This document shows, in pieces, positions 24,729-33,371 of a stretch of 64,000 bases of DNA (its first letter is position 1; each line of letters starts with the position of its first letter). Below the pieces are notes generated by a model that saw only the letters and a program-made list of their open reading frames with translations, did not search any database and was not told the origin of the DNA. Origin of the DNA: Paraburkholderia sp. BL10I2N1 (GTDB taxonomy: Bacteria; Pseudomonadota; Gammaproteobacteria; Burkholderiales; Burkholderiaceae); the NCBI RefSeq assembly GCF_004361815.1, contig NZ_SNWA01000001.1:1612001-1676000 (forward strand), in the 5' to 3' direction. A program made the translations under genes and the position numbers.

Positions 24729-25144
24729 TCGCCGCTCCAGTCGGCGGTCGATTCGCCGAAGCCCGTGGTTAGATAAGACGAGTCGTGCGCCGGCGACGTC
24801 GCGCCAGCCAGTACGAAGAACGACACTGCGAGCGCACCTGCGAGTCCGCCCGTCAACCCAACGCCCGCGAGCGCCGCGCCCGACCACCACATCCTGTGGC
24901 GGAACCACGGCGCACGCCGCGCCGGCGCGCTGGCAACGACGCGCTGCTGAAGCGCGCGATCCGGCGGCGCGACTTCGTCACAGGCAAGCCACGCGTCGAC
25001 GCTTGACGATTCGGCGAGCGCGGCGTCAGCCTCGGCGCGGTGCGCAGCCGCCCACGCCTGCGCTGCCGCGCGCTCCTGTTCCGGCCAGCGACGTGGATCG
25101 GCGCCATAGGCTTCGACGATGGTGTGGAATCTTTCGGGTGTCAT
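24725..25144 (-). CDS. Probable membrane anti-sigma factor
   Basis: A 139-residue protein. The N-terminal cytoplasmic part (MTPERFHTIVEAYGADPRRWPEQERAAAQAWAAAH is its start: note GADPRRWPEQER) is helical, and one transmembrane segment lies at about residues 88-113 (AALAGVGLTGGLAGALAVSFFVLA). It is located between an ECF sigma gene and the Spy-like protein with ATGA overlaps on both sides, the standard position of an anti-sigma factor. It lacks a clear zinc-binding HxxxCxxC motif, so it is not a ZAS-type anti-sigma. Confidence 0.7.
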   Translation of the reverse strand: MTPERFHTIVEAYGADPRRWPEQERAAAQAWAAAHRAEADAALAESSSVDAWLACDEVAPPDRALQQRVVASAPARRAPWFRHRMWWSGAALAGVGLTGGLAGALAVSFFVLAGATSPAHDSSYLTTGFGESTADWSGE

Positions 25145-25716
25145 GGTTTGTCCTCGGGAGCGCCGCTCCCGGCCAGTTGGGCGCGCAGGTTGCGACGGGC
25201 GCGCGCGAGCAGGCTTTCCAGCGCTTCGACGGTGATGCCCATCAAGGCGGCTGCTTCGATGTTCGACAGTTCCTGGTAGTAGTTCAGCACGAGCGCCTCG
25301 CGCTGCCTGGCGGGCAATGCTGCCAGCGCAACGCGAATCCGTTCGTCGCGGGTGTGGCTTTCGAGCTGAACGTCGGGGGATGCGGCTGGATCGGCTTGAT
25401 CCGGCAATTCGGCAACCGGCTCTTCACGTTGTCCGCGCAACCGGTCATAACAGAGATTCAGCATTACACGGTGCAGCCACGTATCGAATCTGGCCTCGCC
25501 TTCGCGCCAGCTCGGCGCCTGTTTCCAGATTCGCACGAAGGCCTCCTGCGCGACGTCTTCCGCTTCCATACGATCTCCCAACATGCGCGTGGCGAGCGCG
25601 AGCAGGCGCGGCAGCTTGCGCGCGACGAGCGTGCGAACCGCGACCGGGTCCTGTGTACCAACCCGCGCCACCAGTTCCGCATCGGGATCCCGTTCGCTCA
25701 AGACGCGCGGTCCCAC
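25141..25716 (-). CDS. ECF-family RNA polymerase sigma factor
   Basis: A 191-residue sigma-70 family protein. Region 2 is at about residues 25-95 (RMLGDRMEAEDVAQEAFVRIWK, FDTWLHRVMLNLCYDRLR); region 4 is at about 125-180 (ALPARQREALVLNYYQELSNIEAAALMGI, VEALESLLARARRNLRAQL). The start is GTG at 25716. It is the first gene of an operon with a membrane anti-sigma, a periplasmic Spy-like protein and, 74 bases later, DUF1800-DUF1501. The likely signal is an envelope or metal stress. ECF factors normally promote their own operon; no consensus could be derived here. Confidence 0.93.
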   Translation of the reverse strand: MGPRVLSERDPDAELVARVGTQDPVAVRTLVARKLPRLLALATRMLGDRMEAEDVAQEAFVRIWKQAPSWREGEARFDTWLHRVMLNLCYDRLRGQREEPVAELPDQADPAASPDVQLESHTRDERIRVALAALPARQREALVLNYYQELSNIEAAALMGITVEALESLLARARRNLRAQLAGSGAPEDKP

Positions 25717-25963
25717 AGCATTCGCGGCGTGACTGACTCACGCCGCGACGCCCTGTACGATTGACGGGAGACACAAATTTTCTTCACTTCGCGCCGCTCC
25801 CTGAGTGCGTTTTCACGCCTGCTTCAACCTTATCCAATGCGTCGTGCAAGCCACCGGTTTCACGCGTGGGGGTAACCAGCGGTTTCGCGGTCAATAGTTG
25901 ACCACGCAAGCGGCTCCGTTTCTCCTTAAACGCGGGAGCGGGAAAAATCCGTCGCGGGCAGAC

Positions 25964-27646
25964 CTACGCATCACCCGCATGCTGCATCGCAGGGGCCGCG
26001 TCCACTGCGGCGAGCGCCTCGTGCAGTGTCTGGAAGATGTGCTTCTCGCCGATCGTCCCCGTGATGCCATGCCGGTCCATGTCGGAGCGCAGGTACACGT
26101 TGACCCGCGCAAAAATCACGACGATGCCGCGTTGCGTCAGCGCGTCGCACAGGTCGCCCACCGACCGGGCCGCCGAATAGTCCAGATCCGTAACGGCGCC
26201 CGCATCGACCAGGAACCAGCGCACGGGAGCCGGCGCACGGTCGATGAGCTGTCGCACTTCGTCGACAAACAAATGGTCATTCGCGAAGAACAGATCCGCC
26301 CCGAACCGGTAGACGATCAATCCCGGCGCGGTCTCGGTGCCGGCTATGGCAGGGACCGGCAGCCAGCGTCCGTCGGAGCCAGGTGCGAGCATCATGGTGT
26401 GAGGGCGGTAGCTATGCCGCACATGTCGCATGAGCGATAGCGCGACCGCCAGCAGGATCCCGTGCTCGACGCCGATGAACACGACAGCGGCAGCCGTGAC
26501 GAGCGCCAGCGTGAATTCGCCGGGACTCTCGTGTCGAATAGCCCAAAGGCTTTTCACGTTGACGAGCCCCACCGCGATCGTGAAGACGATGCCGGCAAGC
26601 ACGCAATGCGGCAGGTACTGCAGCGATCCGCTCAGCAACAGCAGCACCACCACCACGACCCCGGCGAAGGCAAGTTGCGCGAACTGGCTGCGTGCACCCG
26701 CGCGTTCGGCCATCGCAGTCTGCGTCGGACTGCCGTTGACGACGAAAGCCCCGGTTAGCGCGGCAGCCGCATTGGCTGCAGCCAGACCCATGATGTCGGC
26801 GTCCTCATCGACACGCTCGTGATAGCGCTCCGCGAAGACGCGGCCCGCAGCTGCGCTCTGCGCGATGATCATCACGAAGCAGGAAGCGGATACCGGCACA
26901 AGGTCCAGCGTTTCCTGCCAGCCGGGAAGCGGCACATGCAGGGACGGTAGGCCGCCCGCTACAGGTCCGATGACGGCAATGCCGTGACCGGCGAAATCGT
27001 AGGCATAGCTCGCAGCGATCCCGCCGACGACGGCGAAGAGCGGCACGGGCAGGCGCGGCAGGTAATGCCTGACGCCCAGAATGCAGCTCACCACCAGGAC
27101 CGAAATCGCGAGTGGGGCGAGCTGTACATGGTCCAGTTGCCGGACGATCAGTCCGATCTGGTCCAGGGTGCGCGACGAGTGCACCGCGAGGCCCAGCATG
27201 TCGCCCATCATCGCGATGCCGACCTGTACGCCCACACCGGCAAGAAAGCCGAGCAGCACGGTGCGGGAAAGGAAGTCGGCGAGGAACCCGAGCCTGAAGA
27301 TTCGCGCCATCAGCAGAAGCGCGGCGGTCAGAAGGGCTACCGTGCCGGCGAGCACGACGTAGCTGGCGCTTCCGGTTGGCGCCATCGTTGCAAGCCGGCT
27401 CGCGACGATGGTCGCTGTCGCCGAGTCGGCGGCCACGACAAGGTGGCGTGATGCGCCGAAAATAGCGAACGCCACGAGTGGCAGAAACACGGTGTAAAGA
27501 CCGGTCACCGCGGGCATTCCCGCGATGCGCGCATATCCCAGCACTTGCGGGATGTTCATCGACGCAAGCGTCACACCAGCGAGGGCATCGCGCCAAGCCC
27601 CGGCGCGATCGAGCGGAAGAACGCCCTTCAACAGGTCAAACCGCAT
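25964..27646 (-). CDS. SulP-family anion transporter with STAS domain
   Basis: A 560-residue inner-membrane protein. Residues 1-420 form the SulP transmembrane core (DALAGVTLASMNIPQVLGYARIAGMPAVTGLYT near the N-terminus, in parts NIPQVLGYARIAGMP; AFVVNGSPTQTAMAERAGARSQ). Residues about 440-555 form the cytoplasmic STAS domain (VRWFLVDAGAVTDLDYSAA, including the conserved Asp-Tyr-Ser of the phosphorylation/nucleotide region). Family members carry sulfate, bicarbonate or dicarboxylates; the substrate cannot be told from sequence. It stands alone on the minus strand. Confidence 0.92.
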   Translation of the reverse strand: MRFDLLKGVLPLDRAGAWRDALAGVTLASMNIPQVLGYARIAGMPAVTGLYTVFLPLVAFAIFGASRHLVVAADSATATIVASRLATMAPTGSASYVVLAGTVALLTAALLLMARIFRLGFLADFLSRTVLLGFLAGVGVQVGIAMMGDMLGLAVHSSRTLDQIGLIVRQLDHVQLAPLAISVLVVSCILGVRHYLPRLPVPLFAVVGGIAASYAYDFAGHGIAVIGPVAGGLPSLHVPLPGWQETLDLVPVSASCFVMIIAQSAAAGRVFAERYHERVDEDADIMGLAAANAAAALTGAFVVNGSPTQTAMAERAGARSQFAQLAFAGVVVVVLLLLSGSLQYLPHCVLAGIVFTIAVGLVNVKSLWAIRHESPGEFTLALVTAAAVVFIGVEHGILLAVALSLMRHVRHSYRPHTMMLAPGSDGRWLPVPAIAGTETAPGLIVYRFGADLFFANDHLFVDEVRQLIDRAPAPVRWFLVDAGAVTDLDYSAARSVGDLCDALTQRGIVVIFARVNVYLRSDMDRHGITGTIGEKHIFQTLHEALAAVDAAPAMQHAGDA

Positions 27647-28113
27647 TGTATTTTTCCTTGAGATAGCCCGCGTGCGGGCGCCGTAAAGGCGACGGCGATG
27701 TCGGCGTATCGTGCCGTGACTCGAACCGGAAAAGCAAGGCAGGGTTTCAAGGCACGGTGTTGGCGAGGCCGATGCACCGGACGTTCGCCATAAGACTAGC
27801 TGGCGCCGCGCAACATGCGCCGAAGGTTGGGCGCCGTGTGCAAGGCGAGTCCGCGCGCCGGTTCCGCAATCCCCTGACGAAAATTACGGTGGATCAAGAA
27901 AAGTCACGAACATGCCGTTAAACACCGAAGAACCTGAAAAAGACCGCGCTATCCGGCCGATTGGCGGACGCCGATTACCGGTAGGCTGTCAGATTGCAGC
28001 ATTGCACGCGTCGCTCGCTTCCGGCTTGCCGGATGTCCCGGTATCGGGCGCAGTCGAAACCGACGCCCCTACAACGAGCCCGCCATCCCGCGGTTTCCCG
28101 AACACATCTAAAC
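27647..28113. other. Intergenic region between sulP and the GGDEF gene
   Basis: These 467 bases separate two divergent genes and must hold both promoters. A frame from 27912 starts with MPLNTEEPEKDR but runs into the GGDEF gene without a family resemblance; I do not call it. Confidence 0.5.
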
Positions 28114-29625
28114 ATGGTGACCCGCCGACCGAACGCTGTGATCGTCATCAGTCTCGTGCTTGCTGCCGCCATCCTCGCGATTTCGGCGTGGGTGCTGTTC
28201 GAGATGCGCAAGGATGCGTTGCGCCGCGCGCAGGAGTCTGCGTTCAACGTCTCGCTGCTGGTCGAGCGCGACACGTCGCGCAATCTCGACATCTATGACC
28301 TGTCGCTGCAGGCGGTGATCGAAGGGGTCAGGCAGCCCGGTGTGATGGCGCTGCCGCCGCCGATCCGGCAGATGGTGCTGTTCGACCGCTCGGCGACTGC
28401 CAAGGACCTGGGGTCGCTGCTGGTGGTGGACGAGAAGGGCGACATCATCGTCGATTCGCAGGCGGTGCCGGCGCGTCGCGTCAACGTCGCTGATCGGGAT
28501 TACTTCCAGGTCCACCGCGCGTCGCCCACGGTCGGGCTGTATGTCAGTCATCCGTTCATGCCGCGGCTCTCCAGCGGCACAGTCAGCATTGCGTTGAGCC
28601 GTCGGCTGTCGCATCCGGATGGCAGTTTCGCAGGCATCGTCGTGGGTACGATGCGGCTGAATTACTTCCGCAAGCTGTTCGACGGCGTGAATCTGGGCGA
28701 GGGCGGCTCGATGGCGTTGATGCTTGCAGACGGGACGATGCTGATGCGCCGCCCATACGACGCGCAAATCACAGGCCGCAGCCTGCAGGGCACGGCGAAC
28801 TATACGCGCTTTACCGAGGCCCCGAGCGGCGACTTCTTTGGCACGGCCGCCATCGACGGCGTGGCGCGCTGGTACGCGTATCGTCACATCGCGGGCTACC
28901 CGATGATCCTCGACGTGGCAATCGCGACGGGGGATATCTATACCGAATGGCGGCGTCGCGCCTGGATCATCGGTTCGCTGGTCACGGCGGTCGATGTCGC
29001 GCTGGTCGCGCTTGCCGTGCTGTTCGCGCAGCAATTGCGAAGGCGCATCGCGGTGGAAGAGGAACTGCGCATGCTGGCGCGCACCGACGGCCTGACGGGC
29101 CTGAATAACCGGCGCGCATTCGAGGAGATCATCGAAGCCGAATGGCGGCGTACGCAACGCAGCGCACGACCGCTTTCGATGCTGTTGATCGACGTCGACA
29201 ACTTCAAGGGCTTCAACGACCTGTACGGCCACTCCGCGGGCGACGATGCCCTGGTTGCCGTGGCGCGCTGCATCGCAGGCCACGTGCGCCGTCCGGGAGA
29301 TAGCGCGGTGCGCTACGGCGGCGAGGAGTTTGTGGCACTGCTGCCGGACACCGGCGAGGCAGGCGCCATGCGCATCGCGGAGCAGATCCGCGCGGCCGTG
29401 CAGTCGCTCGGCATGCGGCATGTCGCGAGCGCGCACCACGTGCTGACGATCAGCATCGGCATCGCCAGCACCGAGCGTCAGCGCTTCGGTACGTGCCGTG
29501 CGTTCGTCAATGCTGCCGATACGGCTCTATACGAAGCAAAGGGTGCCGGACGTAATCGAGTGGTCGTGTGGCCGGTGGAAGCGCGCGCCGAGGAACCGCA
29601 AACCGTCGATCAGCCGGCTGGGTAG
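28114..29625 (+). CDS. Membrane diguanylate cyclase (dCache-type sensor plus GGDEF)
   Basis: A 503-residue protein. An N-terminal transmembrane helix (AVIVISLVLAAAILAISAWVLF), a periplasmic sensor of about 250 residues of the Cache/PDC type (DIIVDSQAVPARRVNVADRDYF; GLYVSHPFMPRLSSGTVSIALSRRL) and a second helix near residue 290 lead to the GGDEF domain (ARTDGLTGLNNRRAFEE, IDVDNFKGFNDLYGHSAGDDAL, VRYGGEEFVALLPDT). The GGEEF active site is intact. An RxxD inhibitory site is not obvious. The start at 28114 (MVTRRPNAV) precedes the membrane helix; the longer frame is non-homologous. Confidence 0.93.
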   Translation: MVTRRPNAVIVISLVLAAAILAISAWVLFEMRKDALRRAQESAFNVSLLVERDTSRNLDIYDLSLQAVIEGVRQPGVMALPPPIRQMVLFDRSATAKDLGSLLVVDEKGDIIVDSQAVPARRVNVADRDYFQVHRASPTVGLYVSHPFMPRLSSGTVSIALSRRLSHPDGSFAGIVVGTMRLNYFRKLFDGVNLGEGGSMALMLADGTMLMRRPYDAQITGRSLQGTANYTRFTEAPSGDFFGTAAIDGVARWYAYRHIAGYPMILDVAIATGDIYTEWRRRAWIIGSLVTAVDVALVALAVLFAQQLRRRIAVEEELRMLARTDGLTGLNNRRAFEEIIEAEWRRTQRSARPLSMLLIDVDNFKGFNDLYGHSAGDDALVAVARCIAGHVRRPGDSAVRYGGEEFVALLPDTGEAGAMRIAEQIRAAVQSLGMRHVASAHHVLTISIGIASTERQRFGTCRAFVNAADTALYEAKGAGRNRVVVWPVEARAEEPQTVDQPAG

Positions 29626-29758
29626 GGGCGGCCGCGATCCCGGCATCGACGCCGTTACTGCCGGACAATCCTGAACACTAACGGATATCGGCGGATATCC
29701 GCGGCTGGCGGTGAGCGAGGGCGGATCGATGACCGCGCCATGCCAATCAATTGGAGCG

Positions 29759-29792
29759 AAAAAAAACCGTTCACGTCGGGGAACGTGAACGG
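29759..29792 (-). terminator. Intrinsic terminator facing the minus strand
   Basis: CCGTTCACG (29767-29775) and CGTGAACGG (29784-29792) form a perfect 9-bp stem with an 8-base loop; on the minus strand a run of eight T follows (29759-29766). No minus-strand gene lies immediately upstream; the nearest is the GST at 30314-30955, with a plus-strand ORF between. It might end GST read-through or an unannotated transcript. Confidence 0.8.
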
Positions 29793-29868
29793 CGAGTCGG
29801 AGAGTTACAGCATTTGCCAAGGCTACAAGTGAACTAGCAGCCTGCTGGACAGTGTAGGTACTTTCAGA

Positions 29869-30240
29869 ATGTCGATACATCAGATGAATCCTAAGTGCGC
29901 GAGACATGGTCACGCGCCAGTATCTCGCCTGACCGTCACTACCGAAGAAGGCCGCAAGCTTCAGGACGAAGTCCTCAGGAAGGGCGCTGCGTGGGAGGCA
30001 GTCGTGCATCAGCAGATCGGGATCGAGCCGATACCCGTGGGCGGCGATAACGCGGAGCGGGTGCGCCGTGCGATCGCCGCGAGCGTCGCTATGCGCGAAC
30101 GTATCGTTGCGGCGATCGACTACCGCCGCAAGGAGGCCAATGATGCGCGGGACCACGCGTCGGCCGGATATCGCCGGATGCTTGTCGTGATGTGCTTGCT
30201 GGTGTTCGCTTCGATGGCCGCGGGCATTCTGCTCGCGTGA
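29869..30240 (+). CDS. Small C-terminally anchored membrane protein, unknown
   Basis: A 123-residue protein with a soluble, charged N-terminal part (TTEEGRKLQDEVLRKGAAWEAVVHQQIG, in parts EEGRKLQDEVLRKGAAWE; RVRRAIAASVAMRERIVAAIDYRRKEANDARD) and a single C-terminal transmembrane helix (MLVVMCLLVFASMAAGILLA) that ends at the stop, a tail-anchored layout. No family recognised. It has no operon partner. Confidence 0.65.
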   Translation: MSIHQMNPKCARHGHAPVSRLTVTTEEGRKLQDEVLRKGAAWEAVVHQQIGIEPIPVGGDNAERVRRAIAASVAMRERIVAAIDYRRKEANDARDHASAGYRRMLVVMCLLVFASMAAGILLA

Positions 30241-30313
30241 CCTGGCGGCTGACGGGTGGGCATGTCAGCCTGGCGATGACGTCTTGCCGTCATCGCCGGC
30301 CGGCATGACATCG

Positions 30314-30955
30314 TCAAGCTTCGGCGCGCTGCCGGGCAACTTCTTCGCGATACAGGGCGACTTCTTCGGCCAGCGCCCTGGCTACGACTGGACGTTGCGC
30401 GACTCGTCTGTAGTATGCATCGACAGCCGGCCATTGCGACAGGTCCACGCCGGAATACTGCGCCCAGTTCAGCACGGTGAACAGATAGCCGTCCGCCACC
30501 GTGAAGCGGTCGAGCAGAAACTCCCGTTTGTCGAGATGTTCCTGCAGGACGCCGAGGCGCAATGCAACCTTGCGGCGCGCGTAGTCCCCGACATCGGCTG
30601 GTGCCTGCTGATCGAGCAGCGGCACGAACACCGCCTTGTGCAATTCCGTGCTGATAAAGCCTAGCCACTGCTGCAGCTTCGCACGCTCCGCCGTACCCGC
30701 GGGCGGCGCGAGTTGGGCGGATGGAAACTGATCGGCGACGTACGGCAGGATCGCCGTGTTTTCGGTAAGCAGCCAGCCTTCGTCAGTGCGCAAAACGGGC
30801 ACCTGTCCCAACGCATTGACGGGATAGAAATCGGAGCCATCGTGTAGCCGCTTGCGCTTCGTGTCCACCTGGATGAATCCGGCTTGCGCACCGGCTTCGT
30901 ACAGGGCAATCCGGGTGGCGAGCGAGCAGGCGAGCGGGGCGAAATACAGATCCAT
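30314..30955 (-). CDS. Glutathione S-transferase
   Basis: A 213-residue GST. The thioredoxin-like N-domain (MDLYFAPLACSLATRIALYEAG with Cys at position 10 as in beta-class enzymes; ALGQVPVLRTDEGWLLTENTAILPYVAD with the glutathione-binding ENTAI) is followed by the all-alpha C-domain (FLLDRFTVADGYLFTVLNWA). Beta-class GSTs detoxify electrophiles. It is divergent from a TetR regulator with a palindromic operator between, so it is probably induced by a small molecule sensed by TetR. Confidence 0.92.
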   Translation of the reverse strand: MDLYFAPLACSLATRIALYEAGAQAGFIQVDTKRKRLHDGSDFYPVNALGQVPVLRTDEGWLLTENTAILPYVADQFPSAQLAPPAGTAERAKLQQWLGFISTELHKAVFVPLLDQQAPADVGDYARRKVALRLGVLQEHLDKREFLLDRFTVADGYLFTVLNWAQYSGVDLSQWPAVDAYYRRVAQRPVVARALAEEVALYREEVARQRAEA

Positions 30956-30982
30956 GTGGGGGTCTCCAGTCTGTTTCGATTA

Positions 30983-31006
30983 TTTTTGTACTATAGTGAA
31001 CAAAAA
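30983..31006. promoter_or_regulatory. Candidate TetR operator between GST and regulator
   Basis: TTTTTGT (30983-30989) and ACAAAAA (31000-31006) form an inverted repeat with a 10-base centre, positioned between the two divergent start codons (30955 and 31029). TetR-family regulators usually repress from such a site. Confidence 0.6.
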
Positions 31007-31028
31007 TGAACGTCGCCAAACTATTTTT

Positions 31029-31688
31029 ATGCATAACGGTACAAAAACTGAAAAGAGAGCGCGCGGCCGTCCCCGTGCGTACGATCCGGACGAGGTCATC
31101 GCGAGTGCGAGGGATGCGTTCTGGCAGGGCGGCTACTCAGGAACGTCACTCGACGCGCTGAGCGAGGCGACCGGCATGAACCGGCCAAGCCTGTACGGCG
31201 CTTTCGGCGACAAGCACGCGCTCTACCTGAGCACGCTGGATCGCTATGTCGAAGCCGGCCTGCACGCGATGGAAGCTGCACTTGGCGGCGGTCTGCCGCT
31301 GCCGCGGGCGCTGCAGCGCGTCTATGACGCGGCGCTCGCGCTCTATCTGCCAGCAGGCGAGGAGCCGCGCGGCTGCTTCCTGATCGGCACCGCGACGGTG
31401 GAGTCGAAGGTCGATGCCGATGTTCGCGCCAGACTGGCGAATGGGCTGCGCACCTTCGATCGTGCGTTCGAGAGGCGTCTCAAGCTCGCGCAGGCGCAGG
31501 GCGAACTCGTGTCGGCCGCTGATCCAGCGGTGCTCGCCAGAGTGGCCTCGGCGATCTTGCACAGCCTTGCACTGCGCTCGCGCGCCGGTGATACGCGAGC
31601 GTCGCTGCGCGCCACCGCCGCGGCCGGCGTAGCGCTGATCTGCGGCACGCCGGCGAGCAACCAGCGATCCCGTCGTAATCCCGCGTGA
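31029..31688 (+). CDS. TetR/AcrR-family transcriptional regulator
   Basis: A 219-residue regulator. The N-terminal helix-turn-helix is clear (RARGRPRAYDPDEVIASARDAFWQGGYSGTSLDALSEATGMNRPSLYGAFGDKHALYLSTL, in parts FWQGGYSGTSLDALSEATG and NRPSLYGAFGDKHALY). The C-terminal ligand domain contains CFLIGTATVESKVD, typical of the YcdC/RutR-unlike group that controls neighbouring oxidoreductases or GSTs. I chose the ATG at 31029 because the upstream frame passes through the operator. Confidence 0.92.
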   Translation: MHNGTKTEKRARGRPRAYDPDEVIASARDAFWQGGYSGTSLDALSEATGMNRPSLYGAFGDKHALYLSTLDRYVEAGLHAMEAALGGGLPLPRALQRVYDAALALYLPAGEEPRGCFLIGTATVESKVDADVRARLANGLRTFDRAFERRLKLAQAQGELVSAADPAVLARVASAILHSLALRSRAGDTRASLRATAAAGVALICGTPASNQRSRRNPA

Positions 31689-31897
31689 AACGCTAGCGGT
31701 TTCGGCCCGGCCGCGCGCCCGCGGCCGCCGGGACCGGCGATTCAGGCTGGTGGAGCGCGCGGCATGTGCATCGCAGGGGCGAACCCGACGCTCCGGCTTG
31801 TCAGCGTGCGCCCCTCTCCGTACACTCGCGCGTAATTCCAGAACAGCGCCGTCAGCGGCGCGTCCCAGATATACGTCGACAAAGGAGACCTCCCGCT

Positions 31898-33205
31898 ATG
31901 GCCGATTCCTACTTTCCCCGCTGGCGTGCCCAGTCACGAGCGATCGAAGGCCGCGTGGTCGGCACAGAGGAGCGGCTCGCCTGGCCGCAGATGTTCGCGC
32001 TCGGTATCCAGCACGTCGTCGCGATGTTCGGCTCGACTGTGCTTGCCCCGCTTCTGATGGGTTTCGATCCGAACCTTTGCATTTTCATGTCGGGTATCGG
32101 CACGCTGCTGTTCTTCGTGCTCGTCGGCGGCCGGGTGCCGAGCTATCTCGGTTCGAGCTTCTCGTTCATCGGCCTCGTCATCGCCGTGACCGGCTACAGC
32201 GGGCATGGGCCGAACATGAATATTCCGGTCGCGCTTGGCGGGATCATCGCGTGCGGTGTCGTGTACTCGATCATCGGCCTGATCGTGTCGGCGGTCGGCA
32301 CGAAGTGGATCGAGACGTTGATGCCGCCGGTCGTCACCGGCGCCATCGTCGCGGTGATCGGGCTGAACCTTGCGCCGATCGCGGTGAAGGGTGTCAGCGG
32401 GAGTGCCTTCGATACATGGATGGCGCTAGTGACGGTGCTGTGCGTCGGCGCGGTGGCGGTGTTCGCGCGGGGCATGTTGCAGCGTCTCCTGATTCTTGTC
32501 GGTTTGCTGATTGCCTATGTGATCTATGCCATCGTGACGAACGGTCTGGGCATGGGCAAACCGATCGATTTCACGATTGTCGCGAACGCGGCGTGGTTCG
32601 GCATGCCGCACTTCACGGCGCCGGTATTCAACGCGCAGGCGATGACGTTGCTCGCACCGATCGCTGTCATCCTCGTCGCGGAAAACCTTGGCCACATCAA
32701 GGCCGTGAGCGCGATGACGGGGCAGAACCTCGATCGTTATATCGGCCGCGCGTTCATCGGCGACGGCCTCGCGACCATCGTCTCCGGGTTCGCGGGTGGC
32801 ACTGGCGTCACGACCTACGCGGAAAACATCGGCGTGATGGCGGTCACGAAAATCTATTCGACGCTCGTGTTCGTGATCGCTGCGGTGATTGCGCTCGTAC
32901 TCGGCTTCTCGCCGAAGTTTGGCGCGGTGATCCAGACGATTCCGGGCCCTGTGCTTGGCGGCGTGTCGATTGTGGTATTCGGGTTGATTGCGGTGACGGG
33001 CGCGCGCATCTGGGTCGTCAACCGGGTCGATTTCTCCGATAACCGCAACCTCATTGTCGCGGCGGTCACACTCGTGCTGGGCGCGGGCGACTTTTCGCTG
33101 AAGCTCGGTGGCTTTGGACTGGGCGGTATCGGTACCGCGACGTTCGGCGCGATCATTCTTTACGCGCTGCTGCGGCGCAAGCCGGCGCAACAGGCGGCTG
33201 TCTGA
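31898..33205 (+). CDS. NCS2-family uracil/xanthine permease
   Basis: A 435-residue inner-membrane transporter with the NCS2 signature stretches: LGIQHVVAMFGSTVLAPLLMG, LGSSFSFIGLVIAVTG, TGAIVAVIGLNLAPIAV, ILVAENLGHIKAVSAMTG and AGGTGVTTYAENIGVMAVTKIYS, and a C-terminal FGAIILYALL. The QH and AENxG motifs group it with uracil permeases (UraA/RutG/PyrP) rather than xanthine ones. AAAGGAG precedes the ATG at 31898. It stands alone. Confidence 0.92.
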   Translation: MADSYFPRWRAQSRAIEGRVVGTEERLAWPQMFALGIQHVVAMFGSTVLAPLLMGFDPNLCIFMSGIGTLLFFVLVGGRVPSYLGSSFSFIGLVIAVTGYSGHGPNMNIPVALGGIIACGVVYSIIGLIVSAVGTKWIETLMPPVVTGAIVAVIGLNLAPIAVKGVSGSAFDTWMALVTVLCVGAVAVFARGMLQRLLILVGLLIAYVIYAIVTNGLGMGKPIDFTIVANAAWFGMPHFTAPVFNAQAMTLLAPIAVILVAENLGHIKAVSAMTGQNLDRYIGRAFIGDGLATIVSGFAGGTGVTTYAENIGVMAVTKIYSTLVFVIAAVIALVLGFSPKFGAVIQTIPGPVLGGVSIVVFGLIAVTGARIWVVNRVDFSDNRNLIVAAVTLVLGAGDFSLKLGGFGLGGIGTATFGAIILYALLRRKPAQQAAV

Positions 33206-33371
33206 GCGTTGGTGCGAAACGGCGCATCCGCAATGCGATTGCGCTGCGCCGCGTCAACCCATTCCCGTCGACGTGCCTTGCGCTTCGACCGTCAGCGTGC
33301 CGGGCAAAGCAGGGTAAGGCGTAACGGCCTCATCCTGCGAAATCCATGTCGACGATGCCTCTCACGTCACC

